The notes beneath the pieces were generated by a model. It was not told the origin of the DNA. It saw only the letters and a program-made list of their open reading frames with translations, and searched no databases. From Homalodisca vitripennis (taxonomy: Eukaryota; Arthropoda; Insecta; Hemiptera; Cicadellidae), in the NCBI RefSeq assembly GCF_021130785.1, contig NC_060207.1, forward strand, positions 7,220,501 to 7,284,500: 64,000 nucleotides of DNA. The letters run 5' to 3'. Shown piece after piece: positions 11,401 to 23,674 of the stretch (position 1 is its first letter; every line of letters starts with the position of its first letter). The position numbers and the translations under genes are program-made.

Positions 11401-13945
11401 ATCACCGAGGCTGACTGGCCTCTCAGAGCAGTTGCATTTATATTACCAATTCGTCATCTGAGCTACGTGACGTTGAGATCTCATGTTGGTATCCTCCTGT
11501 GACTGAAAACAACAAACACAATTATCGCTCATCACTGCTAAGTACACTTCGGCTACTCATCACCGAGGCTGGCTGGCCTCTCAGAGCAGTTGCACCAATT
11601 CGTCACCTAAGCTACGTGACGTTGAGATCTCATGTTGGTATCCTGCTGTGACTGAACACAAACAAGTTTACTTACTTCACTCTATCATCACGAGCTGGCT
11701 CTCAGAGCAGTTGCATTATATTACCAATTTCCTGAGTTACGTGACGTTGAGATCTCATGTTGGTATCCTGCTGTGACTGAACACAACAAACACAATTATC
11801 GCTCATCACTGCTGAGTACACTTCGGCTACTCATCACCGAGGCTGGCTGGCCTGTCAGAGCAGTTGTATTTATATTACCAATTCGTCACCTGAGCTACGT
11901 GACGTTGAGATCTCATGTTGGTATCCTGCTGTGACTGAAAACAAAAACACAATTATCGCTCATCACTGCTGAGTACACTTCGGCTACTCACCACCGAGGC
12001 TGACTGGCCTGTCAGAGCAGTTGTATTTATATTACCAATTCGTCACCTAAGTTACGTGACGTTGAGATCTCATGTTGGTATCCTGCTGTGACTGAACACA
12101 ACAAACACAATTATCGCTCATCCCTGCTGAGTACACTTCGGCTACTAACCACCGAGCCTGACCGGCCTATCAGAGCAGTTGTATTTATGTTACCAATTCG
12201 TCACCTGAGTTACGTGACGTTGAGATCTCATGTTGGTATCCGGCTGTGACTGAACAGAACAAACACAATTATCGCTCATCACTAATGAGTACACTTCGGC
12301 TACTCACCACCGAGCCTGACTGGACTGTCAGAGCAGTTCTATTTATATTACCAAACCGTCACCTGAGTTACGTGACGTTAAGATCTCATGTTGGTATCCT
12401 CCTGTGACTGAAAACAAAAACACAATTATCGCTCATCACTGCTGAGTACATTTCGGCTACTCATCACCGAGGCTGACTGACCTCTCAGAGCAGTTGCATT
12501 TATATTACCAATTCGTCACCTGGGTTACGTGACGTTGACATCTCATGTTGGCATCCTGCTGTGACTGAAAACAACAAACACAATTTTTGTTCATCAGCGA
12601 AATCAGTACACTTCGGCTTCTCACCACCGAGGCTGACTGGCCTCTCAGAGCAGTTGCATTTATATTACCAATTCGTCACCTGGGTTACGTGACGTTGACA
12701 TCTCATGTTGGTATCCTCCTGTGACTGAAAACAACAAACACAATTTTTTGTTCATCAGCGAAATCAGTACACTTCGGCTTCTCACCACCGAGGCTGACTG
12801 GCCTCTCAGAGCAGTTGCATTTATATTACCAATTCGTCACCTGAGTTACGTGACGTTGACATCTCATGCTGGTATCCTGCTGTGACTGAACACAACAAAC
12901 ACAATTTTTGTTCATCAGCGAAATCAGTACACTTCGGCTTCTCACCACCGAGGCTGACTGGCCTCTCAGAGCAGTTGCATTTATATTACCAATTCGTCAC
13001 CTGGGTTACGTGACGTTGACATCTCATGTTGGTATCCTCCTGTGACTGAAAACAACAAACACAATTTTTGTTCATCAGCGAAATCAGTACACTTCGGCTT
13101 CTCACCACCGAGGCTGACTGGCCTGTCAGAGCAGTTGTATTTATATTACCAATTCGTCACCTGAGTTACGTGACGTTGACATCTCATGTTGGTATCCTGC
13201 TGTGACTGAAAACAAAAACACAATTATCCCTCATCACTGCTGAGTACACTTCTGCTACTCATCGCCGAAGCTGACTGGCCTGTCAGAGCAGTTGTATTTA
13301 TATTACCAATTCGTCACCTGAGTTACGTGACGTTGACATCTCATGTTGGTATCCTCCTGTGACTGAACACAACAAACACAATTTTTGTTCATCACTGCGA
13401 AATCAGTACACTTCTGCTACTCATCACCGAAGCTGACTGGCCTGTCAGAGCAGTTGTATTTATATTACCAATTCGTCACCTGAGTTACGTGACGTTGACA
13501 TCTCATGTTGGTATCCTCCTGTGACTGAAAACAACAAACACAATTTTTGTTCATCAGCGAAATCAGTACACTTCGGCTTCTCACCACCGAGGCTGACTGG
13601 CCTCTCAGAGCAGTTGCATTTATATTACCAATTCGTCACCTGAGTTACGTGACGTTGACATCTCATGCTGGTATCCTGCTGTGACTGAACACAACAAACA
13701 CAATTATCGTTCATCAGCGAAATCAGTACACTTCGGCTACTCACCACCGAGGCTGACTGGCCTCTCAGAGCAGTTGTATTTATATTACCAATTCGTCACC
13801 TGAGTCACGTGACGTTGACATCTCATGTTGGTATCCTGCTGTGACTGAACACAACAAACACAATTATCGTTCATCAGCGACATCAGTACACTTCGGCTTC
13901 TCACCACTGAGCCTGACTGGCCTGTCAGAGCAGTTTTATTTGATA
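8465..13945. repeat. ~158-bp satellite array, about 34 units
   Basis: The phrase CATGTTGGTATCC recurs about 34 times at intervals of mostly 158 bp (for example 8641, 8799, 8957). Each unit contains ACAAACACAATTATCGCTCATCACTG-like text, TCGGCTACTCACCACCGAG, GACTGGCCTGTCAGAGCAGTTG, and a short inverted repeat CGTCAC-9 nt-GTGACG. Sequence variants are clustered. Units from about 12.58 to 13.9 kb carry a TTCATCAGCGAAATCAG variant, and units from about 10.1 to 13.9 kb carry CTCTCAGAGCAGTTGCATT more often. Units near 11.58-11.73 kb contain deletions. Open frames inside the array do not respect codon phase across units and are not genes. Confidence 0.95.
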
Positions 13946-14128
13946 TTTACAGAAGTATAGTTCCTTAATTTAAACCCTTTTCTAATATAAGCAAAAAGAT
14001 ACAAGGATATAAAAGATTAATAGCCTAATGTAATCTAAACAATATAAAGCAAGCTTAACCTACAACATTATATCACGATGTTTCACAACTTAATTTTAGA
14101 ATATATTCTTATTCTCATGTAAAGGACC

Positions 14129-14131
<3 letters not shown>

Positions 14132-14195
<64 letters not shown>
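14132..14195. repeat. (TA)n microsatellite
   Basis: An uninterrupted TA dinucleotide run of about 64 bp, just beyond the end of the 158-bp satellite. Confidence 0.95.
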
Positions 14196-14197
<2 letters not shown>

Positions 14198-15516
14198 TAA
14201 ATGCTCGAAGATCTAAGTTGTATGCTTGATCTGGATTTGCATAGGCTGCCAACCAAGTTTGATGAAGATTCAGAAGATGAAGAATTATTTATTACAATTA
14301 CGACCTTACTGTCTGAAAGAATAAGTTGTGTTTACCATCTTTACTGCATCACCTCAGTATTGTGAGTTGAAGAAATATGAAAACTGTATTCATCTCTGCT
14401 TGAACCATAGTACTAATCTTTCTGACCCTTTTATATTATTTTGTAGTGTAACCATGCCTTATCCAGATTTTGTCCATAGTGGGAACCCATCATCGTATCG
14501 TATGTGAATTGGATGGAGTAACATATCATTGTTTTTGACGTAGTTGCTTCTAGGATAGTGAGAATAGTATAGATACGATAGAACTGTTGCTCTGTCAGGC
14601 TTGTAGCTATCATTCCTAAGAAAGGGAACTTTCCCAGTTATTGTCAGCTTTTGCAGAAGTTGCACTATGAAGCAAGACTGACCTAATAGTTCAAGACTTC
14701 AAGTTGCCTAATAGTAGCAAGACTTTGTGGGAGCGTCGGTTTAGTCGATTATATCGCCCCGAACATCGTCCATATTAGGTCATAGCGTCCACGTAGTTTA
14801 TAGAACTGTGTCGCCTACACACATGGTGTATAATCACCACATAGTGCTAGAGGCTGATGTGTGGTTTCATAGTGTATAGAAGGTTGACACATAAGTTCTA
14901 TAGTTTAGATGTGTTAGTGAGTTGTAGTGTAAAGGTACATTGTCCAGTTACATTCTTTCATTAAATCACATCACATCACACCTTTTCACATGGTAGACAA
15001 CGTATCTAAAATTAGAAACAACATAATAATTTATTGAACAATTACTGCACTAAATTATACACTGGTAATATTTATTAGTAAACAAACCGATAATATTTTT
15101 CATATAAAACTTGAATCCAAATGTATTACAGACTTCAATACTTTGTTTATTTTTTATTTGTTTAATTTGTTTTTTTATTGTCTTGTCTGTATCTTCTCAT
15201 AAAATTAATTACAATGAAAGCCTCACTCTACAAACAATTTATTCTGCTTAATTTTCAATTTAGTAAAATTATTAAACCAACGGTAAAGGAACGAACTCCC
15301 TTTAGCACATTTATTGTAACATATACATATGTACAAAGTTACAAACAATCACTTACTTAATGTGATATTACTATTCACATATATCACATGCATATGCGGA
15401 TTGTGTCGGCTGTAACGAATCAGTTATTGTGTAAATGATGTGGAAGTTATTTGTACTGAATCAATGATGTTTAACTACGGCGTATTGATGTTGTCTGGCG
15501 TGCCGGCTTAATTAAT
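14196..15516. other. Unclassified stretch with short acidic open frame
   Basis: A 54-codon frame begins at the ATG near 14205. It carries an acidic run (DEDSEDEE) and ends at a TGA near 14363. It resembles the acidic start of some transposases, but no family is recognisable. Minus-strand frames at 14431-14665 also lack motifs. The remainder is AT-rich non-coding DNA. Confidence 0.35.
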
Positions 15517-16452
15517 ATTGGTACTACTACCATCGTTTGGTTAGTGCCGGGAGGGGGAGGCGTCCTTCACCTTTCAATCACCGTGTAATTGAGACTATTA
15601 ATATACCATCGAATCGTTCAGTCGTACATTGGTACTACTACCATCGTTTGGTTAGTGCCGGGAGGGGGAGGCGTCCTTCACCTTTCAATCACCGTGTAAT
15701 TGAGACTATTAATATACCATCGAATCGTTCAGTCGTACATTGGTACTACTACCATCGTTTGGTTAGTGCCGGGAGGGGGAGGCGTCCTTCACCTTTCAAT
15801 CACCGTGTAATTGAGACTATTAATATACCATCGAATCGTTCAGTCGTACATTGGTACTACTACCATCGTTTGGTTAGTGCCGGGAGGGGGAGGCGTCCTT
15901 CACCTTTCAATCACCGTGTAATTGAGACTATTAATATACCATCGAATCGTTCAGTCGTACATTGGTACTACTACCATCGTTTGGTTAGTGCCGGGAGGGG
16001 GAGGCGTCCTTCACCTTTCAATCACCGTGTAATTGAGACTATTAATATACCATCGAATCGTTCAGTCGTACATTGGTACTACTACCATCGTTTGGTTAGT
16101 GCCGGGAGGGGGGAGGCGTCCTTCACCTTTCAATCACCGTGTAATTGAGACTATTAATATACCATCGAATCGTTCAGTCGTACATTGGTACTACTACCAT
16201 CGTTTGGTTAGTGCCGGAGGGGGAGGCGTCCTTCACCTTTCAATCACCGTACCATCGAATCGTTCAGTCGTACATTGGTACTACTACCATCGTTTGGTTA
16301 GTGCCGGGAGCGCGTGTAATTGAGAATCGTTCAGTCGTACATTGGTACTACTACCATCGTTTGGTTAGTGCCGGGAGGGGGAGGCGTCCTTCACCTTTCA
16401 ATCACCGTGTAATTGAGACTATTAATATACCATCGAATCGTTCAGTCGTACA
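15517..16452. repeat. 111-bp tandem array, ~8 units, with fortuitous open frame
   Basis: A nearly identical 111-bp unit (TTGGTACTACTACCATCG, GTTAGTGCCGGGAGGGGGAGGCG, then TCACCGTGTAATTGAGAC and CATCGAATCGTTCAGTCGTACA) repeats from 15517. Because 111 is divisible by three, one forward frame stays open from 15537 to 16148 and encodes a 37-residue repeat containing HWYYYHRLVSAGRGRR. A single extra G at about 16112 breaks the frame. Later units carry a G loss and internal deletions. No splice context, domain or regulatory support exists for a protein, so I treat it as a young satellite. Confidence 0.9.
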
Positions 16453-18145
16453 ACTCGGCTGTTTGAATTCTCAAGATACGCAGGTTTTATTGCTGATATT
16501 CAATAAATTGATCTAATTATTCGTTCATCGATTTCACGTTTAATGCCTTGTAAAATAAAGAAGGGCTTCAGAAACTCGTGATTAAAACTTCGAAGTGGGT
16601 TTTAGTTTAAAACGTAAGTACAGTCCAGGACGACAACAAACAGAGCTGTTAATGGAGATAAGCGGATTTGCTAATGACGCGCTTTGAAGGGTTCCAACAA
16701 CGAGAAAAGACCGTTCCAGCCCTTGATCAATGAGTTGTTTGTTGTTTGATCAACCTTCGCGGAATAACATTACACGAGTTCTAAATTAGGCTGTTTTTGG
16801 ACAGTTCACGATTCTGCCCGTGTTAGTAACTGACTTCCAGTGAATACTTTCGTTATAAAACCAATTATTCCCATAGTTTTATGGTTAAAACCATTCATTA
16901 GATAAATTTTTAAGTACTTATGCAAGGATAAAAGTGCGCGTGTTTAGATAACTGGGAATGACGTATATTTTGCCTGCTTTGATAGAAAAAATACTTTTAA
17001 TTATGTTTCTTTCTGTCAGTACTTTTGCTTGTTTTAATTATTATTTGAGATCATTCGTGTTTTATCTCTTTATGAATTTCTTCAATTAGGAGTACGATGA
17101 TTATGTTAAATATAATTTTCCGTACGATCTAAATTAATTTATTTCCCTTGTAATATACGACTAACATAAGGTGTTACCTGCTTATAAACAGTTATTACCT
17201 ATGCTATGTAAATCTTTGTGTCATGGACACGTTTCAGTCTCCAATAGACCTGCACTGGAATTCTGTATGCTTAATAATGTATGCAAGTCCTTTTCGTTTG
17301 GTTACATGGCCGCACATTCGAACACAGTAAGCAGCCAGTGATTATCGATTTTTAATAATTTGTATTATATTTATACTCAACAAAATGAAAACAAACTTCC
17401 TTGTAGTGTTTGTGTTGGGCGGATACACAAAAATTACTTTCATAATTTTTTTTCTGTTGGTTAGCGTTATAAAGCTTCAACATGACTTAAAGCTTTATTA
17501 TAAAGTAAACAAAATTTAACATGACAGAAAATACTATATTCTTTAGCCTAGCATCTTTCTCTCTTCATCCATAAAATTCCATTAAAAAAAGTAAAAATCG
17601 GTCACAGTAAACACCATCTAGAATTTCATTTAGGATTTTTCATTTTATGAATGTGTCTATGCTCTTGGAACAGTTCCTATATTGTGTATAATTCCATCAT
17701 ACTATCAAGTCCCTCGTTTTCTGTTCACTGACTTATTTATTCATTTTTAAATCTTAATGACACCATTGACAAATTACATTGACACCAGTCATTGTAAGAG
17801 CAATTGTCTAAGGTCTTTGTGGAAGAAGAATAGAGTTTAGAATGAGTGTATATGTCCCGCTACTAACGTATTTAGTCCGACCTGTCTTGTTTACTGCCTG
17901 ATGCACACAAGTACTGATAGGGTTACCACTGAGGATCAGTTACTCTAGGAAATGGAAATGGTTTGACTGGAATGTTTGTAATCCATACTATACCCTAGTG
18001 TGCTGTAATCGTTTCTATACTTCACACTACTGGGTTTACACCTTTATCTTCTCTGAATCACAGAACAACGTTTTAAGCATTTCATAGAATGTTTTAAAAT
18101 CCAATTAAAACCTTTATAAGCCATTGAAGTTTTAAACGTAACGTT
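16453..18145. other. AT-rich stretch without recognised gene
   Basis: No coding motifs, repeats of note or RNA genes seen on either strand. Confidence 0.55.
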
Positions 18146-18149
18146 AATT

Positions 18150-18475
18150 GGTTTTATAAAATATATTTTCTATTAAAGAATAAGCAAAACCATTTAAAAT
18201 GAATAATGACATTCTGATAATTATAAGCTTTCCATTGAAGGTACTAGTAGGGCAGTAAAAAGGATATAGATTTATAAAATGTTTTTTCACATAAATAATG
18301 AGAAAACGCGTTAAATAGACTATGACATTTTGCAAATTTTAAATTTTCCGCTGAGGTACTTACTAGGAGGGCAAAAACGTTGATTATTATAAAATATATT
18401 TTTCCATAACTAATAAGAAAACTTGTTTTGTTGTCAAATGTGATTTGTAACAAGTAAACTTACCATTTTTGGTAC
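18150..18475. repeat. Three decayed tandem units, ~117 bp
   Basis: Three diverged copies start with TTTATAAAAT at 18153, TTTATAAAAT at 18271 and TTATAAAATAT at about 18387. Each is followed by an AATAATGA(G)AAAAC-like block. The copies then share AT(T)GACATT, a TTTTCC.CTGAGGTACT-like block and TAGGAGGGCA.AAA. The spacing is about 116-118 bp. Two overlapping minus-strand open frames here are incidental. Confidence 0.6.
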
Positions 18476-18488
18476 TAAATGTTAATGT

Positions 18489-18570
18489 GGTTAGGTTAGG
18501 TTAGGTTAGGTTGGGTTGGGTTGGGTTGGGTTGGGTTGGGTTAGGTTAGGTTAGGTTAGGTTTAGGTTAG
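18489..18570 (+). repeat. Interstitial TTAGG-like telomeric tract (left)
   Basis: Several units of GGTTA (equivalent to TTAGG) are followed by a homogeneous block of GGTTG units and then GGTTA units again. TTAGG is the ancestral insect telomere repeat. The internal TTGGG block shows local homogenisation of a variant. This may be a true interstitial telomeric site or a simple repeat of the same motif. Confidence 0.75.
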
Positions 18571-19330
18571 TACCACGAAAAATCTGTTGTGTTATAGAAT
18601 CTTTATTTCAACAGATTTAATATTATTTTATTATGTATTTATTTATTTCAAACGGTTATACTCTCCAGTTTTACATTTAAGATTCATATCTTAACTATTA
18701 TACAACTTAACCTAAACAAGAAACTTTACAACGAACGTGTGAAAGGCTGAAAAAATGATATTACAAAATACTCTATTGCAAGGCATGATATATAACTAGA
18801 ATAAATACGTATATAAATGTTTTAAATCTGTAACAATGCCATCATGAAAGACCGCAACAGTAAATAAACTATAACAATAGAAATACCTTAATAACAGAAA
18901 TAACAAACTATAAAATAATATAACAGGAATAATTATAACAATGTTTCAAAAACAGCAACAGTAAAAATAACAATAGTGATAAGATAAACTATGGCGTACA
19001 ATAAACAGAGAATATGAATAAATATGTGTTGGCAGCAAGTTAGCAGCGAAAGAGAAAAAAACTGATGGTGTAATATGATATAAATTAAGTGGAGGCATTT
19101 ACGTTGGTAGCACTGCACCTTTCACTTTCCACTTCAATGTTCTCACACCATCATCGAGCCGGTCGACAGTTATAGGCAGGTTGTTGCCGGCTTATGCAGG
19201 CATGCCACCGTGCTGTTTGCTGCATAGTTTGTCCCATAGTGTTGCCTGATGAAGAGGTCATTGGAACGAGTGATGGATGGTGTCTTGAAATTGAGGAGTT
19301 GAAGGACGTCTATTCCAATAACATTAACTG
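18571..19330 (-). mobile_element. LINE 3' end, 5'-truncated and decayed
   Basis: On the minus strand, 19313-19099 reads as the C-terminus of a non-LTR reverse transcriptase. There is a block with GIDVLQLLNFKTPS and FIRQHYGTNYAANST, then a one-base frame shift, then NNLPITVDRLDDG and a stop at 19101-19099. The GTNY...NLP arrangement is typical of CR1/Jockey-type C-termini. Downstream on the same strand is an AT-rich 3' UTR ending in an AAATAAATAAAT-type tail near 18615-18640. The element lies between two TTAGG-like tracts. Confidence 0.65.
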
Positions 19331-19372
19331 AAGGGCAATAATACATTATTGTGTTATTCCAATAATAACGGT

Positions 19373-19453
19373 TATGTTAGGTTTGGTTTGGTTAGGTTAG
19401 GTTAGGTTAGGTTTGGTTAGGTTAGGTTAGGTTAGGTTAGGTTAGGTTAGGTT
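19373..19453 (+). repeat. Interstitial TTAGG-like telomeric tract (right)
   Basis: About 15 units of GGTTA, with occasional GGTTT units near the left edge, in the same orientation as the tract at 18489-18570. The two tracts are about 0.8 kb apart and bracket the LINE fragment. Confidence 0.75.
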
Positions 19454-20689
19454 ATACAGTAGATTATAATATAGTTACTACTGTATTATATATAATCAAT
19501 ATTACATATCATTATTATATCATTATTTCATTACTATCAGACTCACGAGTGGCAGTGTAATCAATACATCAATATCTGCCATTAAGTAATCTGGCATAGA
19601 GTAACTTGTATGGGCTAAATGTCCACGTGAATACCTCGGTTAAGCGGTGATGAATTGACGTTTATAAGAGGCGGGTTGTTATAATAATTTACGGAACATA
19701 TATAATAACATTTACATGGCATGGTTATACTCAATTTATAAAGAGAATTTTCAGAATTTCATTATTTTTTTACGGTATTTCACTTTTATTTAACTTAATA
19801 TACGAGAAACCAAACAGTAGAGACAATGACTTGGTATTGTCACTGTTGTAGGTGAATTGATGGGTCATTTTTTATAAAACAAACTGAGGTTATTAGGTAA
19901 TTAACTGAAAATAGTTGTAAAAATAAATTCTTTTCCTCATTTGTAGTTTAACAGAACTGATCAATGGATAGACGACACTAAAATACATAGAAATACCAAA
20001 GGTTTATTTTGAATCCAATGAGATGTATATGTGATATTATAATCGTTTTAACTATCTATGTTATTATATTTCGAGACCTAATACACTGGCAATAAAGAAA
20101 ATTACCTAATAAAATAATGTTAAAGCGTATTTATTCATCTTGAGGACAAAAATACGTTTTTACAATACAAAGATAACAGCATTAATAACCCTACACATAT
20201 ACACATACTCAATAATATACTCTCTTTTCTTTCTCTTCTTTAGCATAAAATGTATAACATTCGGTTGAACATACGACCCAGTGTGCGTGTATCGTACAGT
20301 ATGCCTACCGTCAAGTCTTACAACAATAGTGTACTCCAGACAGCAATGCTTACTCCAGACAGCAATGCTTACTCCAGACAGCAATGCTTTCCACAACACA
20401 GACTCGACGCTTGTGTTCTTTGATCAGTTATCACATTTACGATAATTATTGATCTTAGACCTATTGTTAGTAATCCATTGGAAGTTTGCGGCTAAAGCAC
20501 AAAAGCTTGTAACACTTATCAGTTTTACGCCCAAATTTCTTGAAAAGTTAAAGACTATATTCATGAACTATAAATCACATCATGAATAAACTATTTGTAT
20601 GTCTCCCTTAAACCCTTTTAGAATAATTACATAATAACTTTAGTTGGTGAGTAAGCATTTTATGTGATTAAAGCACCGGTTAAACTTTA
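19454..20689. other. AT-rich stretch with a 19-bp x3 microrepeat
   Basis: No gene recognised. Three perfect copies of a 19-bp unit (TACTCCAGACAGCAATGCT) lie at 20333-20389. They fall inside an incidental minus-strand open frame. Confidence 0.6.
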
Positions 20690-21190
20690 AGAATGTGTGT
20701 ATGTATAAGATCTTATTTTAATTACATTTCTTATGTATATAATTATAAACCTTTTAAACCTTTTATTTTCATACTATGTACATTTCGAATTCTGGGAATT
20801 CATCTTCAGGTACTAAGGTTAAGTTAAATTGTGTAAATAAATAAATAAAGACCAAATTGTCATGTATTTTTTCACTACCTTGGTGGCTAAATTTGTTGTA
20901 TTTAATGTTATGTGTGATCAATGTATATTGTTTAAAAGTCTATGGAATACATTTTTTTGTTAGAAAATCTTTGTCATTTAATAATATATTATGATTAATT
21001 TTGGCACTTTTGTAAATTTCAAAATGTTCTAAAGTAGACAATAGGCGACTTTTTTTGCTTGTGTGTAAAATTTCAAGATTGTTTTCTGTGTTAGTGTATG
21101 TATGGCCAGTGTTATGTAAATGGTCTGCATATTTTGAATTTGATGATGTTTTCAATGCTTTTATGTGTTCATTAACATTTCTTTAACCCG
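20690..21190 (-). mobile_element. Penelope-like retroelement 3' end
   Basis: On the minus strand, codons from about 21173 to 20940 encode NEHIKALKTS, SKYADHLHNTGHTYTN, ENNLEILHTSKKSRL, LEHFEIYKSAK and ILLNDK. This is the pattern of the GIY-YIG-bearing C-terminus of Penelope-like elements. An upstream in-frame stop shows decay. The 3' UTR downstream contains a CCTGAAGATGAATTCCC...GAATTCGAAATGTA phrase (near 20785-20815). Such imperfect inverted phrases are common near Penelope-like 3' ends. The 5' part of the element is missing. Confidence 0.7.
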
Positions 21191-22687
21191 AACAATATTT
21201 ACCTTACTTTTGTATAGATTGAATAACCAAAGTTGTATTATTCTCAGACAAACCTTTCCTTGGTCGCTTTAAGCCCAGACCTTAGTTTTCAAGGTTCAGT
21301 CACATGTTTTTGTCAAGATCCGTGTACAGCTAAAGATAAACCTCTTCATATAATAAGTGCAACATGTAAAAAATAGTAATTAACCACATATTAGGATTTT
21401 AGACATTTCTCTGCGTTATGTGCTACAAATATACAATAAAATATAATGTTGGAAAATGTATGAAATCCTACTACCCTTTCAAATGAATTTTGTCAGTAAT
21501 ACATTTTCAATAAAGATTCAGGTGTCATATGTATTTGATATACCCTTAGTAACTTTTAGTTTCAGACCGTGCCATATATCAGATCTGACAAGTAGCTTGA
21601 AACAACATCACTTTTGTACTGAAGGGCAAAGATGTCAACCTATATATTCAAAAATATCTTCAAATAACTTTTTTGGTTTTAACTAAATTTCTCTGGAAGT
21701 AGTAAAACATATGGCCTTATGAAGTATTTCCTTGCTCGTATTATTTTTATATTATATTACGTCGTTAATTTATTTAATACTATTTTATTACCACTTCTAA
21801 AGTAGCATGTACACTCAAATCTTTTTAACTGAGTAGATAGAGTTAATATACCACTGCTGGAACAATTAACTGAATATATTTGTTTCATTTTCGGCTTTAT
21901 GTTTATACTAAATAGAACCTAGTTATGTCATTTCAGTATGTTTATAAATTCAAGATTTATAGATTCAAGAAACAATTGAAATAATGAAATTTATCCCGCA
22001 AAAATACAAACTTTACAAACAAGATTGTTATGGAATATAATCTAACCACATTAACAAGTTGCGTCGTTAGATAAAACTAAACAATAGAGAAGGAAAAATC
22101 TGATAACAGTCCAGTCTTCTCTGATAAGGACTTTATGTGCAGATCACTGCGGTAATATTGAAAGTTTAACTAAAATTAACCTTTATAGAAAAATACATTA
22201 ACTTGATGAGAGCATAACTTAATCAATTTAAACTGTTATCGACCTTATTTTTACTTTCTAGTCAATGCTTAAATATACATAAAATATAAGAAACTCTTAA
22301 CATATTGAAGACTTTAAATCATCTATTTTACAATTCAATTTATATAATGACAATACATGTTGACATTTTAGAGTAATGGAAATAGTATTAAGATTCTATA
22401 AATTGTTATGTTATATTGGTTACTAATTAAAAGAGAAGTACATTAAAATAAAATAGTTGTTTATAAAGGGGACGAATTTTAGTTTGCAGATAAGAAAAAA
22501 GAAAGAATTCAGTTAAGAATATTTTAGAATAATCTGTTGTGTATAATATATATATATCTTCAGTTTCACTAAGTAACCAATTAGTTTACAGCATTGCAAA
22601 AAGAATTTAAGGTTTTAATTACCTAAACATATTTATTCAGGAGCGGGGATCCATTGTATATATTGTATTTATAAGTAAGCATCGTGA
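21191..22687. other. AT-rich stretch without recognised gene
   Basis: Nothing recognisable on either strand. The open frame at 21456-21686 has no motif. Confidence 0.55.
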
Positions 22688-22743
22688 TTTTTCTTGATAT
22701 CTATAGAGGCATTTCCTCTGAGAATAAAATTTCTTTAGTGGAG

Positions 22744-23674
22744 GTCGAAATCGGAGGATATCAATTTTTTATATAAATGTTTAATTAACGTAAGCTAATC
22801 TTAAAGTGTTAACTCAGTCCCTCTATCGAAATCGGAGGATATCAATTTTTTTCTGAGATTATGTTTTTCTTATCTTTACATTTCGTCAACGTAAATAAAT
22901 GTTTAATTAACGTAAGCTAATCTTAAAGTGTTAACTCAGTCCCTCTATCGAAATCGGAGGATATCAATCTTTTTCTGAGATTATGTTTTTTTTATCTTTA
23001 CATTTCGTCAACGTAAATAAATGTTTAATTAACGTAAGCTAATCTTAAAGTGTTAACTCAGTCCCTCTATCGAAATCGGAGGATATCAATCTTTTTCTGA
23101 GATTATGTTTTTCTTATCTTTACATTTCGTTAACGTAAATAAATGTTTAATTAACGTAAGCTAATCTTAAAGTGTTAACTCAGTCCCTCTATCGAAATCA
23201 GAGGATATCAATCTTTTTCTGAGATTATGTTTTTTTTATCTTTACATTTCGTCAACGTAAATAAATGTTTAATTAACGTAAGCTAATCTTAAAGTGTTAA
23301 CTCAGTCCCTCTATCGAAATCGGAGGATATCAATTTTTTTCTGAGATTATGTTTTTTTTATCTTTACATTTCGTTAACGTAAATAAATGTTTAATTAACG
23401 TAAGCTAATCTTAAAGTGTTAACTCAGTCCCTCTATCGAAATCAGAGGATATCAATCTTTTTCTGAGATTATGTTTTTTTTTATCTTTACATTTCGTCAA
23501 CGTAAATAAATGTTTAATTAACGTAAGCTAATCTTAAAGTGTTAACTCAGTCCCTGTATCGAAATCGAAGGATATCAATCTTTTTCTGAGATTATGTTTT
23601 TTTTATCTTTACATTTTGTCAACGTAAATAAATGTTTAATTAACGTAAGCTAATCTTAAAGTGTTAACTCAGCC
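22744..23674. repeat. 122-bp tandem array, ~7.6 units
   Basis: The unit runs from ATCGAAATCGGAGGATATCAA through TTTTTCTGAGATTATG, CATTTCGTCAACGTAAATAAATG and TTAATTAACGTAAGC to TTAACTCAGTCCCTCT. Unit starts fall at 22825, 22947, 23069 and so on, giving a 122-bp period. The leftmost unit is internally deleted and merges with the dispersed repeat at 22688-22768. Units are very similar, differing mainly in T-run length and a few substitutions. Confidence 0.93.

Noticed and set aside
15537..16516. Repeat protein of 203 codons and two overlapping frames
   Set aside because: Explained fully by a 111-bp tandem array with a period divisible by three. Broken by a single extra base.
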